Positions 15,567 to 23,465 of a stretch of 64,000 bases of DNA are shown piece by piece; within the stretch, counting starts at the first letter, position 1, and every line of letters starts with the position of its first letter. A program made the translations under genes and the position numbers. The stretch is from Syntrophaceae bacterium UBA2251 (lineage in GTDB: Bacteria > Desulfobacterota > Syntrophia > Syntrophales > UBA2251). The notes under the pieces are model-generated. The model saw nothing but the letters and a program-made list of their open reading frames with translations, did not search any database and was not told where the DNA came from. The stretch spans positions 1-64,000 of the forward strand of contig DDXV01000020.1 of the NCBI GenBank assembly GCA_002347815.1, read 5' to 3'.

Positions 15567-17015
15567 GTGCAGGATTTCACCGAAGGCGATATTGGCAGGC
15601 AAGTCATCAGTTTCAGCGCGCCGATCATGTTCGGCAATCTGCTGCTGTCCCTTTACGGGATCATCAACATGATCTGGGTGGGGAGACTCCTGGGTCATCA
15701 GGCCGTGGCCGCCATCTCGGCCTCTCTGCCCATCGTCATGCTCATGCCCGCGTTTTTGATCGGCCTGGGGATGGCGACCAATGTCCTCATCGCGCAGGCA
15801 TTCGGCCGCCGGGACACGGCGATGCTGAAAAAGATCCTGGCGAATTCCTTTATCGCCTCGATGTCGTTCTGCCTGATGATCTCCCTGATCGGGCTCCTGT
15901 TCCGGCGTCAGTTGCTGGACTGGGTCAATGCGCCGCAGGAGATCCAAGGCATGGCGCTGTCCTACCTGACCATCATCATGGCGACGCTGGTCTTCCAGTT
16001 CTTCATCAACTGGATGAACGGCATGCTTCGCGGTCTGGGAGACGCCACCACCGTCGTGAAGATCCTCATCTTGCTCGCGGCATTCAACATCGTGTTCGTT
16101 CCGCTGTTCATTCGCGGCATCGGACCCCTGCCCCCGCTCGGCGTGGCCGGGGCGGCGTGGGGCACGGCGCTGGCCGCCGTGTCGACCTGCGTCATCGGCT
16201 ATCTTTATCTTCTGCGCTTCAATCCCTACGTCGATATGCAAAACTGGGACTACCGATTGGATTGGCGGATCATCCGCGAAGTTTTCGTCATCGGCGTTCC
16301 CGCCTCGCTGCAGATGATGGTCGTCTCTCTGGCCGGCGTGATCATCATCTCCCTGGTCAACCGTTACGGCACGACGGTGACCGCCGCCTTCGGCATCGGC
16401 ATGCAGATCGATATGCTGGCCACCATCCCCTTCATGTCCATCGGGATGGCGGTGACCACGATCGCCGGTCACAATCTGGGCGCGAGGAAACTGGACCGCG
16501 TCTTCCAGACCCTGCGCGTCTCGGTCTGGCTCGGCCTGCTCGTGGCGTTTGCCTGCACGGCCGTGCTCTTGATTTTTCCCCACGACATCGGGGCCATCTT
16601 CCTCAAGGAATCGCTGGAAAAGGCCCGCGTGCTGGAAACGGTCCGCGATTATTATCGGTGGATGGCCTTTATCTTCCCCTGCTTCGCCGTCATCTTCGCC
16701 ATCCAGGGCGTCTTGCGCAGCGCGGGCGATACCCTGGCCTTGATGGGGCTGTCGTTCATCGCCATGTTCGTCATCCGCATTCCGCTTGCCTATTTCCTGG
16801 CCGGCCCCGTGGGGTTGAAGCAGGACGGCATCTGGATGGCGATGCTTTTAAGCAACGCGCTGGCCGTCAGCTTGAACTGGCTGTACTTCAAGCATGGCCC
16901 GTGGAAGAAGCGGCGGATCCTGGGAGATCGACGCAAACGCTCGCCGGAAGAAAGGGTGGAAGTCCCTGGCCGCGCCCCTACTTCCGCCAGAAACCGGGCA
17001 TCAGGAGGACGATGA
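15567..17015 (+). CDS. MATE family efflux transporter
   Basis: A multidrug and toxic-compound extrusion protein of about 482 residues with some twelve membrane segments in two homologous halves. It probably exports cationic compounds in exchange for Na+ or H+. The N-terminus VQDFTEGDIGRQ matches the usual MATE opening. GTG at 15567 with a GAAGG site is therefore preferred to the GTG at 15492, which adds 25 atypical residues. A short GC hairpin (15529-15545) lies just upstream. The 3' end overlaps the convergent trkH by 38 bp. Confidence 0.9.
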   Translation: MQDFTEGDIGRQVISFSAPIMFGNLLLSLYGIINMIWVGRLLGHQAVAAISASLPIVMLMPAFLIGLGMATNVLIAQAFGRRDTAMLKKILANSFIASMSFCLMISLIGLLFRRQLLDWVNAPQEIQGMALSYLTIIMATLVFQFFINWMNGMLRGLGDATTVVKILILLAAFNIVFVPLFIRGIGPLPPLGVAGAAWGTALAAVSTCVIGYLYLLRFNPYVDMQNWDYRLDWRIIREVFVIGVPASLQMMVVSLAGVIIISLVNRYGTTVTAAFGIGMQIDMLATIPFMSIGMAVTTIAGHNLGARKLDRVFQTLRVSVWLGLLVAFACTAVLLIFPHDIGAIFLKESLEKARVLETVRDYYRWMAFIFPCFAVIFAIQGVLRSAGDTLALMGLSFIAMFVIRIPLAYFLAGPVGLKQDGIWMAMLLSNALAVSLNWLYFKHGPWKKRRILGDRRKRSPEERVEVPGRAPTSARNRASGGR

Positions 17016-18429
17016 TCGTGTAGATCTCCAGCCGGCCCAGCAGCATGCAGGCGATCATGATCCACTTGCCCGGCAGGGGCACGCCGGAAAAGTTGTCCAT
17101 CGGCCCGATGCTGCCCAGGCCGGGCCCCACGTTGCCCAGACAGGTCGCCGCTCCCGAGATCGAGGACATCATGTCCATGCCCAGCGCCGCGAGGGCCATT
17201 GTGGCCAGGATGAAAATGCCGACATAAAGCATGAAGAACCCCCAGATGCTCCGCATGATTGTCTGAGGAACCGGCGTCCGCCCCAGCTTGACCACCGTGA
17301 CGGCATGGGGATGAATGATCCGGAGGACTTCCAGGTAGCAGTGCTTGGCCAGAAGAACGACGCGCACGATCTTGATCCCTCCGCCCGTCGATCCGGCCAT
17401 GCTGCCCAGGAACATGCAGAGCAGAAGAACCTGTTGGGAGAGCGCCGGCCACGCCTCGAAATCGGTCGTGACGAATCCCGTCGTGGTCATGAGGGAGACC
17501 ACCGAAAAGGTCGCATGGCGAAAGGCTTCGAAAACCGTCGGATAGACCTTTCCCCCGTAGACGTCGAGGACGACGATCAGGATAAGCGCCCCGGTGATGA
17601 GCAGGTAGGAACGGAACTCCGGATCACGGAGAAATTCCCGCATCCGGCCGTGGACGAGCTTGTAGTGAAGCGAAAAATTGATTCCAGCGATGAACATGAA
17701 ACCGATGACGACGAATTCGACATACGCGCTGTGATAATGGCCGACGCTCGCGTTGTTCGTCGAAAATCCGCCCGTGGGCATGGTGGTGAAGGCGTGGCAG
17801 ACGGAATCGAACCAGGACAGGCCTCCGAAAAGCAGGAGCACGATCTGCATGACCGTCAGGAACAGGTAGATTTTCCAGAGCGTCCGGGCGGTGTCGGAAA
17901 TTCGCGGGGTCAGCTTGTCCACGACGGGACTGGGGGTTTCAGCCTTGTAGAGCTGCATGCCGCCGACGCCGAGGAAGGGCAGGATGGCGATCGACAGAAC
18001 GATGATGCCCATGCCCCCCAGCCATTGGGTCTGCGCGCGCCAGAAGAGAATGCCCCTGGGCAGGTGTTCGACATCCTTCAGGATGCTTGCGCCGGTGGTC
18101 GTAAATCCTGAAATGCATTCAAAATAGGCGTCTGTCAAATCGGGAATGGCCCCCGAAAGAAGATAGGGCAGGGTCGCCACGAGACCGGCGGCGATCCATC
18201 CCAGGGTGACGATGGCCACACCGTCCCGGTGACTCAACGCGTAGTCCTCCTGGCCCCGGCTCCACAGGAAAACCCCGCCTCCGAGGCCGCAGGTTGCGAT
18301 CAGCGAGAGGAGAATGGCGAGGGCGCTGCCGTCCCCGTAGTAAAGCGCAACCAGCAGGGGCGCCGTCATGGACAGGCCGATGTAGAAGACGAGGACCGCG
18401 ACCAGATAGGCGATCAAGCGGAAATTCAT
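16978..18429 (-). CDS. trkH: Trk potassium uptake membrane subunit
   Basis: A 483-residue K+-translocating subunit with four pore-loop repeats. Filter segments are seen as CISGFTTTGASIL, FTTMPTGGFSTNNAS, SLMTTTGFVTTDFE and AATCLGNVGPGLGSIGP. It forms the channel-like transporter of the Trk system, gated by the cytosolic TrkA ring. Its ATG shares one base with the trkA stop (TAATG), so it is translationally coupled. Length is normal. Confidence 0.95.
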   Translation of the reverse strand: MNFRLIAYLVAVLVFYIGLSMTAPLLVALYYGDGSALAILLSLIATCGLGGGVFLWSRGQEDYALSHRDGVAIVTLGWIAAGLVATLPYLLSGAIPDLTDAYFECISGFTTTGASILKDVEHLPRGILFWRAQTQWLGGMGIIVLSIAILPFLGVGGMQLYKAETPSPVVDKLTPRISDTARTLWKIYLFLTVMQIVLLLFGGLSWFDSVCHAFTTMPTGGFSTNNASVGHYHSAYVEFVVIGFMFIAGINFSLHYKLVHGRMREFLRDPEFRSYLLITGALILIVVLDVYGGKVYPTVFEAFRHATFSVVSLMTTTGFVTTDFEAWPALSQQVLLLCMFLGSMAGSTGGGIKIVRVVLLAKHCYLEVLRIIHPHAVTVVKLGRTPVPQTIMRSIWGFFMLYVGIFILATMALAALGMDMMSSISGAATCLGNVGPGLGSIGPMDNFSGVPLPGKWIMIACMLLGRLEIYTIIVLLMPGFWRK

Positions 18430-19787
18430 TAAAAATACTCCAGCTTGACGGTCAGGAGCTCTTCGATCTTCTTCGAGACCTGCTGCAGGGCGAAGATGAT
18501 CAGCCGGTCGCGAGGCCGGATGATCGTGTCACCGCTGGGAATGATGATTTCGTCGCCGCGGACGATGGCCCCCAGAATCGCCCCCGGGGGGAAGGGAACC
18601 TGGGACAGCGGGGTGTTGACGATGTCCGACGTTTCGAGCGCTTCCGCTTCGATGGCCTCGGCCGCCTCTTCCCGGAGAGGGGCCACGGAGATGATGCGGC
18701 CCCGGCGGATGTACTGGAGAATCGCGCGGACCGCCGCCATGCGGGGATTGATGACCGTGTCCAGACCGATGGCCGACACGATGTGCATGTAGCTCAGCTT
18801 GCTGACCCGGGTGATGGTGCGCCGGGTCCCCAGCTCCTTGGCGAGCAGGGAGATGAGGACGTTGCTCTCCTCGTCGCCGGTCAAGGCGATGAGCAGATCC
18901 ATGTCGCCGGCGTTTTCCTCCCGGAGCAGGTCCCGGTCGGCGCCGTCTCCTCGAATCACGATCGCCCGGTCCAGAACGGTCGCCAGCTTCTTGCACTTCT
19001 CCCCGTCCTGGTCGATGATCTTGACGTTCATGCGACGCCGGTCGAGGGCCTTGGCGACGGCCATGCCGGTTTCCCCAGCCCCGACGATGAGGACGTTTTT
19101 CAGGGGGCGGGTCGGAATGTCGAGCCGGTCGAGCGTGGGGTTGACCTCCGCCCGTTTCATCACCAGATAGACGAGATCCATGGGCTGGATGATATCGCGG
19201 CCGCTGGGGATCAGGATCTTGTGGCCCCGGACGATGGCGCCGACGAGCAGGTTGCCCTCGTACGCCTTCAGGTCGGTCAGCCGCTTCCCGGCCAGGGGAG
19301 ACTCGGCGGTGATGAGGAAGCTGACCAGCTTGACCTCGCCGCCCACGAAGTCGATCACCTCCGAGGCGCCCGGCACCTCCATGAGGCCGAGAATCGTGTC
19401 CACCATCATGGCGTTCGTATTGATGATCAGGTCCACCCCGAGGAGATCCCGACTGAAGAGGGATGATTCACCGAGATACTCCGGGTTCTTGACCCGCGCG
19501 ACCTTGACCATGTGCGGGTTGAGACTGCGGGCCAGAAGGCAGGCAATCAGGTTGACCTCGTCGCTGTCCGTGGCCGCCGCCAGAAGCTCCGCTTCCTGAA
19601 CCCCGGCGGCGCGAAGCGTCTGGGGACTCGTGCCGGAGCCGAGAAATGCCTGTACGTCGAGATTCTCGCTGATCCGGCGGATTTTGGCGGGATCCTGGTC
19701 GATCAGGACGACCTCCTGACTTTCATCGGAGAGCTTCTTGGCGATATGGTACCCGACTTCTCCCGCGCCGATGATGATCACTCGCAT
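18429..19787 (-). CDS. trkA: Trk system potassium uptake protein TrkA
   Basis: The 452-residue cytosolic regulatory subunit of Trk has two RCK (Rossmann plus C-terminal ligand) units. The first starts with MRVIIIGAGEVGYHIAKKL, the second with NVLIVGAGETGMAVAKAL near residue 233. Each is followed by an RCK_C domain ending in a PRDRLIIFA-like strand. It binds nucleotides and gates TrkH. The ATG at 19787 follows GGGAGGAAATC. It is the first gene of trkA-trkH. Confidence 0.95.
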   Translation of the reverse strand: MRVIIIGAGEVGYHIAKKLSDESQEVVLIDQDPAKIRRISENLDVQAFLGSGTSPQTLRAAGVQEAELLAAATDSDEVNLIACLLARSLNPHMVKVARVKNPEYLGESSLFSRDLLGVDLIINTNAMMVDTILGLMEVPGASEVIDFVGGEVKLVSFLITAESPLAGKRLTDLKAYEGNLLVGAIVRGHKILIPSGRDIIQPMDLVYLVMKRAEVNPTLDRLDIPTRPLKNVLIVGAGETGMAVAKALDRRRMNVKIIDQDGEKCKKLATVLDRAIVIRGDGADRDLLREENAGDMDLLIALTGDEESNVLISLLAKELGTRRTITRVSKLSYMHIVSAIGLDTVINPRMAAVRAILQYIRRGRIISVAPLREEAAEAIEAEALETSDIVNTPLSQVPFPPGAILGAIVRGDEIIIPSGDTIIRPRDRLIIFALQQVSKKIEELLTVKLEYF

Positions 19788-20159
19788 GATTTCCTCCCGC
19801 GATCGGTTGAACCCGGGACGCTATACAACAGACGGCCGGACCCCCCGCCGGGGATGGTCCTCATCGTCCCCCCGATGCCCCGGGGCGGATTCCGCCGCTT
19901 CTGGAGAGCGTGCGTCCGATCAAGGCGCTTCCGCAACGCCGGACCCTCCCGCCGCGCGAAATGATTCATCGAATACCAGACCGGTCTTGCTTTGACAAGC
20001 GGAAAGCCTTCCCGGGGATGATCGATGCGCGGGCGCAGGGTCCGTCGCGACCTTTGGGACGGCGCCGATGACCCGCGAGCGATATTTCCCTTGATCTTGC
20101 CCGGGCAGTGTGGAATGAAAGGGCTCATTCACTTTCCTGGAGGAGGGCACGAAAATCCC
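19788..20159. other. Divergent intergenic region, trkA / dehydratase pair
   Basis: This 372-base gap separates trkA from the first MaoC-like gene. Apart from the weak leftward promoter at 19970-19998 and a GGAGGAGGG ribosome site near its right end (about 20140-20148), I see no gene, repeat or terminator in it. Confidence 0.5.
19970..19998 (-). promoter_or_regulatory. Possible promoter for trkA-trkH
   Basis: On the minus strand TTGTCA (19998-19993) and TATTCG (19975-19970) are 17 bases apart. The -10 is imperfect, so this is a weak call. It would leave a leader of about 175 bases before trkA. Confidence 0.35.
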
Positions 20160-20636
20160 ATGTCAGGAGCATTGATCAGCGCGCGGATGCGCGCGGCCGT
20201 CGGGTCGCCGCTGGCGTCCGGACAACCGTTTGCGGTCGAAAAAGGGTCGATCCGGGATTTGGCGGAGGCCATCAACCATCTCCACCCCCTTTACGTGGAC
20301 GAGGCGTACGCCCAAAGCACGGGTCACGGCAGCGTGCTGGCGCCGCCGACGTACCCGTCCTACAACCTGGCGCTGGGCGCGCCCCTGGAGGCGCTCACGT
20401 TCGAGTTCCCCGTGGGCAGCATCCTGCACGGCAGCGACGACTGGGAATTCCTCGGGGACATCCATGCGGGCGACATGCTCACGCCGCAGGGGAAACTCCT
20501 GGACCTCTACGAAAAACAGGGCAAGCGGGGCGGCATGCTCTTCATCGTTTCGGAGATCACCTACACGAACCAGCGGGGCGAGGTCGTGGCGATCTACCGT
20601 CCCACGGAAGTCGTGATCGCCCTGCCGACGGCTTAA
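20160..20636 (+). CDS. FAS1-like/MaoC N-terminal hot-dog dehydratase subunit
   Basis: A 158-residue hot-dog fold protein of the FAS1-like dehydratase (MaoC N-terminal) type. GHGSVLAPPTYPSYN near residue 60 and GSDDWEFLGDIHAGD near residue 90 are recognisable. Such proteins pair with a MaoC-type subunit to hydrate or dehydrate 3-hydroxyacyl-CoA thioesters; this half usually lacks the catalytic residues. The ATG at 20160 follows a GGAGGAGGG site at slightly long spacing. Its partner follows 16 bp later. The acyl substrate is unknown. Confidence 0.75.
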   Translation: MSGALISARMRAAVGSPLASGQPFAVEKGSIRDLAEAINHLHPLYVDEAYAQSTGHGSVLAPPTYPSYNLALGAPLEALTFEFPVGSILHGSDDWEFLGDIHAGDMLTPQGKLLDLYEKQGKRGGMLFIVSEITYTNQRGEVVAIYRPTEVVIALPTA

Positions 20637-20652
20637 GGAGAATACACCGGTC

Positions 20653-21087
20653 ATGAAGACGCAACCTTACTTTGATGACATTCGCCTGGGCGAGGAAATC
20701 CCGCTTCAGGTGCGGGAACCGCTCTCCACCCGCAGCCTGGTGAAGTGGGCCGCGGCGGTCCGGGACTTCTACGAGGTCCACTACGACAAGGATTTTGCAC
20801 GCAGCATCGGCCTGCGGGACGTCATCGCCCACGGCCCCAACAAGTGCGCGCTTCTTGGCCGCCTGATGACGGAATGGATCGGCGAGGCCGGACGGCTGCA
20901 CAGGCTCTCCTGCACGCACAAGGCGAGCAATTTCCCCGGCGAGACCCTGGTCTGCCGCGGGCGGGTCAAGGACAAGTATTCCAAAGACGGCCGGCATTAC
21001 GTGGAATGCGAGGTCTGGGTGGAGAATCAGGACGGCGTCGTGGCCGCCCCGGGTGCGGCGACGGTATCGCTCCCCTCCCGGGGGTAG
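20653..21087 (+). CDS. MaoC-like acyl-CoA hydratase/dehydratase subunit
   Basis: A 144-residue hot-dog fold protein. The hydratase-2 type catalytic region is visible as FYEVHYDKDFARSIGLRDVI, an Asp/His pair, followed by AHGPNKCALLGRLMTEWIG. It should act with the preceding subunit as a heteromeric (R)-specific enoyl-CoA hydratase or 3-hydroxyacyl dehydratase. The GAG-rich ribosome site before ATG 20653 is adequate. A promoter and cobalamin riboswitch for the next operon begin 35 bp downstream. Confidence 0.8.
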   Translation: MKTQPYFDDIRLGEEIPLQVREPLSTRSLVKWAAAVRDFYEVHYDKDFARSIGLRDVIAHGPNKCALLGRLMTEWIGEAGRLHRLSCTHKASNFPGETLVCRGRVKDKYSKDGRHYVECEVWVENQDGVVAAPGAATVSLPSRG

Positions 21088-21121
21088 AACCGCTCCCGCC
21101 GGCGCGGCCGCGAATCCGCGC

Positions 21122-21151
21122 TTGACAAACACCCCCGATCTTTTCTAAGGT
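21122..21151 (+). promoter_or_regulatory. Promoter of the btuCD riboswitch transcript
   Basis: A perfect TTGACA at 21122-21127 is followed after 17-18 bases by CTAAGG/TAAGGT. It is placed directly before the cobalamin riboswitch, with initiation near 21157. Confidence 0.6.
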
Positions 21152-21157
21152 CAGTCC

Positions 21158-21307
21158 GTCTCAAACGGATGGATGTGAGGAAGAGGGGTGAGAAGCCCCC
21201 GCTGCCCCGCAGCCGTGAAGGGAACGAACGCCCAGGACGCCACTGTCGCCGGTCAACGGCGATGGGAAGGCGGGCCAGTAGGTCGCCCGAAGCCGGAAGA
21301 CCGGTCC
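21158..21307 (+). ncRNA. Cobalamin riboswitch controlling btuCD
   Basis: Conserved cobalamin-aptamer elements appear in order. They are the GGGGTGAGAAGCCCC hairpin, GCTGCCCCGCAGCCGTGA, the CGCCACTG and GGGAAGGC segments, and the 3' B12-box region GCCGGAAGACCGG (from 21292). It ends about 30 bases before the btuC start. Binding of adenosylcobalamin would lower expression of the uptake genes. The aptamer boundaries are approximate. Confidence 0.9.
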
Positions 21308-21324
21308 ATCCGCAAGTCCTCGAG

Positions 21325-21334
21325 GGAGGCCTCC
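21325..21334 (+). promoter_or_regulatory. Palindromic ribosome binding site of btuC
   Basis: The btuC Shine-Dalgarno lies within GGAGGCCTCC, a perfect 10-base palindrome just downstream of the cobalamin aptamer. The ribosome site can pair with the CCTCC beside it, which would suit translational control by the riboswitch. A ten-base palindrome can only form a hairpin by leaving loop bases unpaired, so the real partner may lie in the aptamer. Confidence 0.4.
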
Positions 21335-21336
21335 GC

Positions 21337-22371
21337 GTGCGACCGACCGTCCATCCCATTGTCACCCCGTTCCGGGTTCTCCGTATCAGCGGCATCCTGT
21401 TTCTGATCTGTCTGGCCGTCTTCATCGGGTCGCTCTTCGCCGGTCCGGGACAGGTCGGGGTGCGCACCCTGCTCTCCTCGCTCCTCTCGTTGGGGTCCGG
21501 ATCGTATGCCGGCGACGCCGATGCGGGGCAGACCATCCTTCTGTCCCTCCGGATTCCCCGTCTTCTCTTCGCGGGGATCGTCGGGGCCGCCCTGTCCGTG
21601 TCGGGGGTCGTCTTTCAGGCGCTGTTACGCAACCCGCTCGCCGACCCCTATATCCTCGGCATCTCGGGGGGCGCCGCCGTGGGGGCGATCGCCGGGATCC
21701 TGCTCGGCGCGGCGGCCGTTCCTTTCGGCGTCCCCGGCCTCGCCTTCGTCGGGGCGCTGACGACCCTGCTCGCGGTCTTTGCCGTGGCCGGCGCCGGACG
21801 GGACCTCCGTTCCCACACCCTGCTTCTGGCCGGGGTCATCGTCAACGCCTTCTTCAACGCCGTCATCATGTTTCTCCTCGCCGTCAGCAGTTCGGGCGAC
21901 CTCCACAGCATCATGTTCTGGCTCATGGGGGATTTGAGCCTCGCCCGGGGACGGGACATCCTGTCCGTCGGCGCGGCGCTCGTCGTGGGCTTCTCCGTGA
22001 TCTGCCTGTACGCGCGTCCGCTCAACCTGATCGTGACGGGGGAGGAGACGGCCCGCACCCTGGGCGTCGAACCGGCGACCGCGAAGCGGATCCTCCTCGT
22101 CGTGACCTCGCTCATGACCGGGCTGGCCGTTTCGGTGAGCGGCACGATCGGTTTCGTAGGCCTGATGGTGCCGCACCTGATGCGGATGGCCCTCGGTCCG
22201 GATCACCGGCTGCTGCTGCCCGCCTCCCTCTTTTTCGGGGCGGCCTTTCTCATCCTGGCCGACACGCTCGCCCGGACGCTGCTCGCCCCGATGGAGCTGC
22301 CCGTGGGCGTGGTCACGGCCCTGTGCGGGGCGCCCTATTTCATCTATCTTCTGAGGAGGATGAACGATTAA
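21337..22371 (+). CDS. btuC: Cobalamin ABC transporter permease
   Basis: A FecCD/BtuC-family permease of 344 residues with about ten membrane segments. It has the typical RIPRLLFAGIVGAALSVSGV and LLRNPLADPYILGISGGAAV motifs (residues about 65-105) and a C-terminal LPVGVVTALCGAPYFIYLL. The GTG at 21337 is preferred. It sits seven bases after GGGAGG, while the open frame further upstream overlaps the riboswitch. It works with the ATPase encoded next and the BtuF-like protein at 4985. Regulation by the upstream cobalamin riboswitch makes B12 rather than iron the likely substrate. Confidence 0.92.
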   Translation: MRPTVHPIVTPFRVLRISGILFLICLAVFIGSLFAGPGQVGVRTLLSSLLSLGSGSYAGDADAGQTILLSLRIPRLLFAGIVGAALSVSGVVFQALLRNPLADPYILGISGGAAVGAIAGILLGAAAVPFGVPGLAFVGALTTLLAVFAVAGAGRDLRSHTLLLAGVIVNAFFNAVIMFLLAVSSSGDLHSIMFWLMGDLSLARGRDILSVGAALVVGFSVICLYARPLNLIVTGEETARTLGVEPATAKRILLVVTSLMTGLAVSVSGTIGFVGLMVPHLMRMALGPDHRLLLPASLFFGAAFLILADTLARTLLAPMELPVGVVTALCGAPYFIYLLRRMND

Positions 22372-23179
22372 CGCCGTTCTGGACATCGACCGGGTCCGCT
22401 TCCGCTACGCCGGAGACTGGGTGCTGACGGACGTCGCCTTTGCCGTGGCCGCCGGCGCGTTTCTGGGGATCATCGGCCCCAACGGCTCCGGGAAGACGAC
22501 CCTGCTCAAGGTGATGAACGGCCTTCTCCGCCCCCAGGCGGGCGCGGTCCGGTTGAACGGCCGCCCCCTGGCCGGGATGCGGCGCCGCGAGGTGGCGCGG
22601 GTGATGGCCGTCGTCCCCCAGGACGCGGCGCTGCTCTTCACCTTCACCGTGGAGGAGATGGTCCTGATGGGGCGATCGCCGCACCTGGGCCGCTTTGGGT
22701 TCGAGGGGATGGGGGACTTCCGGATCGCCCGCGCGGCCATGGACCGGACCGGCGTCCTCGCCCTGGCGCACCGGCCCTATGACACCCTGAGCGGGGGCGA
22801 GAAGCAGCGGGTCCTGATCGCCCGCGCCCTGGCGCAGGAACCGCGGATTCTCCTCCTCGACGAGCCGACGGCGTATCTCGACATCCGCCATCAGGCGGGG
22901 ATCTTCGACCTGATGAAGGACCTGAACCGCCGGCAGGGCCTCACGGTCGTCGCCGTCACCCACGACATCAACCTGGCCGCCCTCTACAGCGACGAGGTCC
23001 TGCTTCTGGCCGACGGGCGCGTCTTCGGCGCCGGACCGCCGGAGGCGGTCGTCACCGCGGAAAACATCCGCGGGGCGTATGGCATCGGCGTCCTCGTGGA
23101 TTCCCATCCGGCGACAGGCCTGCCCCGGGTCACGCCGGCCGGGTATGCCGGGGGCGGAGGACCCGATCCGGCGCCCTGA
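22367..23179 (+). CDS. btuD: Cobalamin ABC transporter ATP-binding protein (non-ATG start)
   Basis: An ABC ATPase of about 270 residues with Walker [12 protein letters not shown], signature [15 protein letters not shown], Walker [13 protein letters not shown] and the switch His in VTHDINLA. It powers the BtuC permease. The usual family N-terminus ([13 protein letters not shown]) is encoded upstream of the first GTG (22421), and no ATG, GTG or TTG precedes it. The best candidate is ATT at 22367, seven bases after GAGGAGG and overlapping the btuC stop. CTG at 22379 is the alternative. A start at 22421 would remove the first beta-strand. Confidence 0.85.
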   Translation: MNAVLDIDRVRFRYAGDWVLTDVAFAVAAGAFLGIIGPNGSGKTTLLKVMNGLLRPQAGAVRLNGRPLAGMRRREVARVMAVVPQDAALLFTFTVEEMVLMGRSPHLGRFGFEGMGDFRIARAAMDRTGVLALAHRPYDTLSGGEKQRVLIARALAQEPRILLLDEPTAYLDIRHQAGIFDLMKDLNRRQGLTVVAVTHDINLAALYSDEVLLLADGRVFGAGPPEAVVTAENIRGAYGIGVLVDSHPATGLPRVTPAGYAGGGGPDPAP

Positions 23180-23278
23180 AAGGCGCGATCCTTATTCATC
23201 CGGTTTTCCGGGTGCGAAATGGTTTTGCGAGGTTGGGCGAGTGGGCGCCGCACGCGCGTGCACTCGATTCTTGAACGT

Positions 23279-23423
23279 CCTGCGGCAGGGAGGAAGCCGG
23301 TGCGAATCCGGCGCTGCCCCGCAACTGTAAGTGGAACGACCTCCGCACGAGGCCACGGGTTCGCGGTTGAACCCGGAAGGCGCGGACAGTAGGACGCCAC
23401 GAGCCAGGAGACGCCGCCGCAGG
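23279..23423 (+). ncRNA. Cobalamin riboswitch controlling btuB
   Basis: An exact 8-bp closing stem, CCTGCGGC (23279-23286)/GCCGCAGG (23416-23423), encloses the conserved elements. These include GGAAGCCGGTGCGAATCCGG, GCTGCCCCGCAACTGTAA, GGCCACGGG, CCGGAAGGCG and the terminal GAGCCAGGAGAC. This is close to the cobalamin riboswitch consensus. It ends 42 bases before the btuB ATG. Confidence 0.95.
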
Positions 23424-23465
23424 CCAGCGACTCGATTCCCGCGGGGGAAGAAGGGAGTGGGCAGG

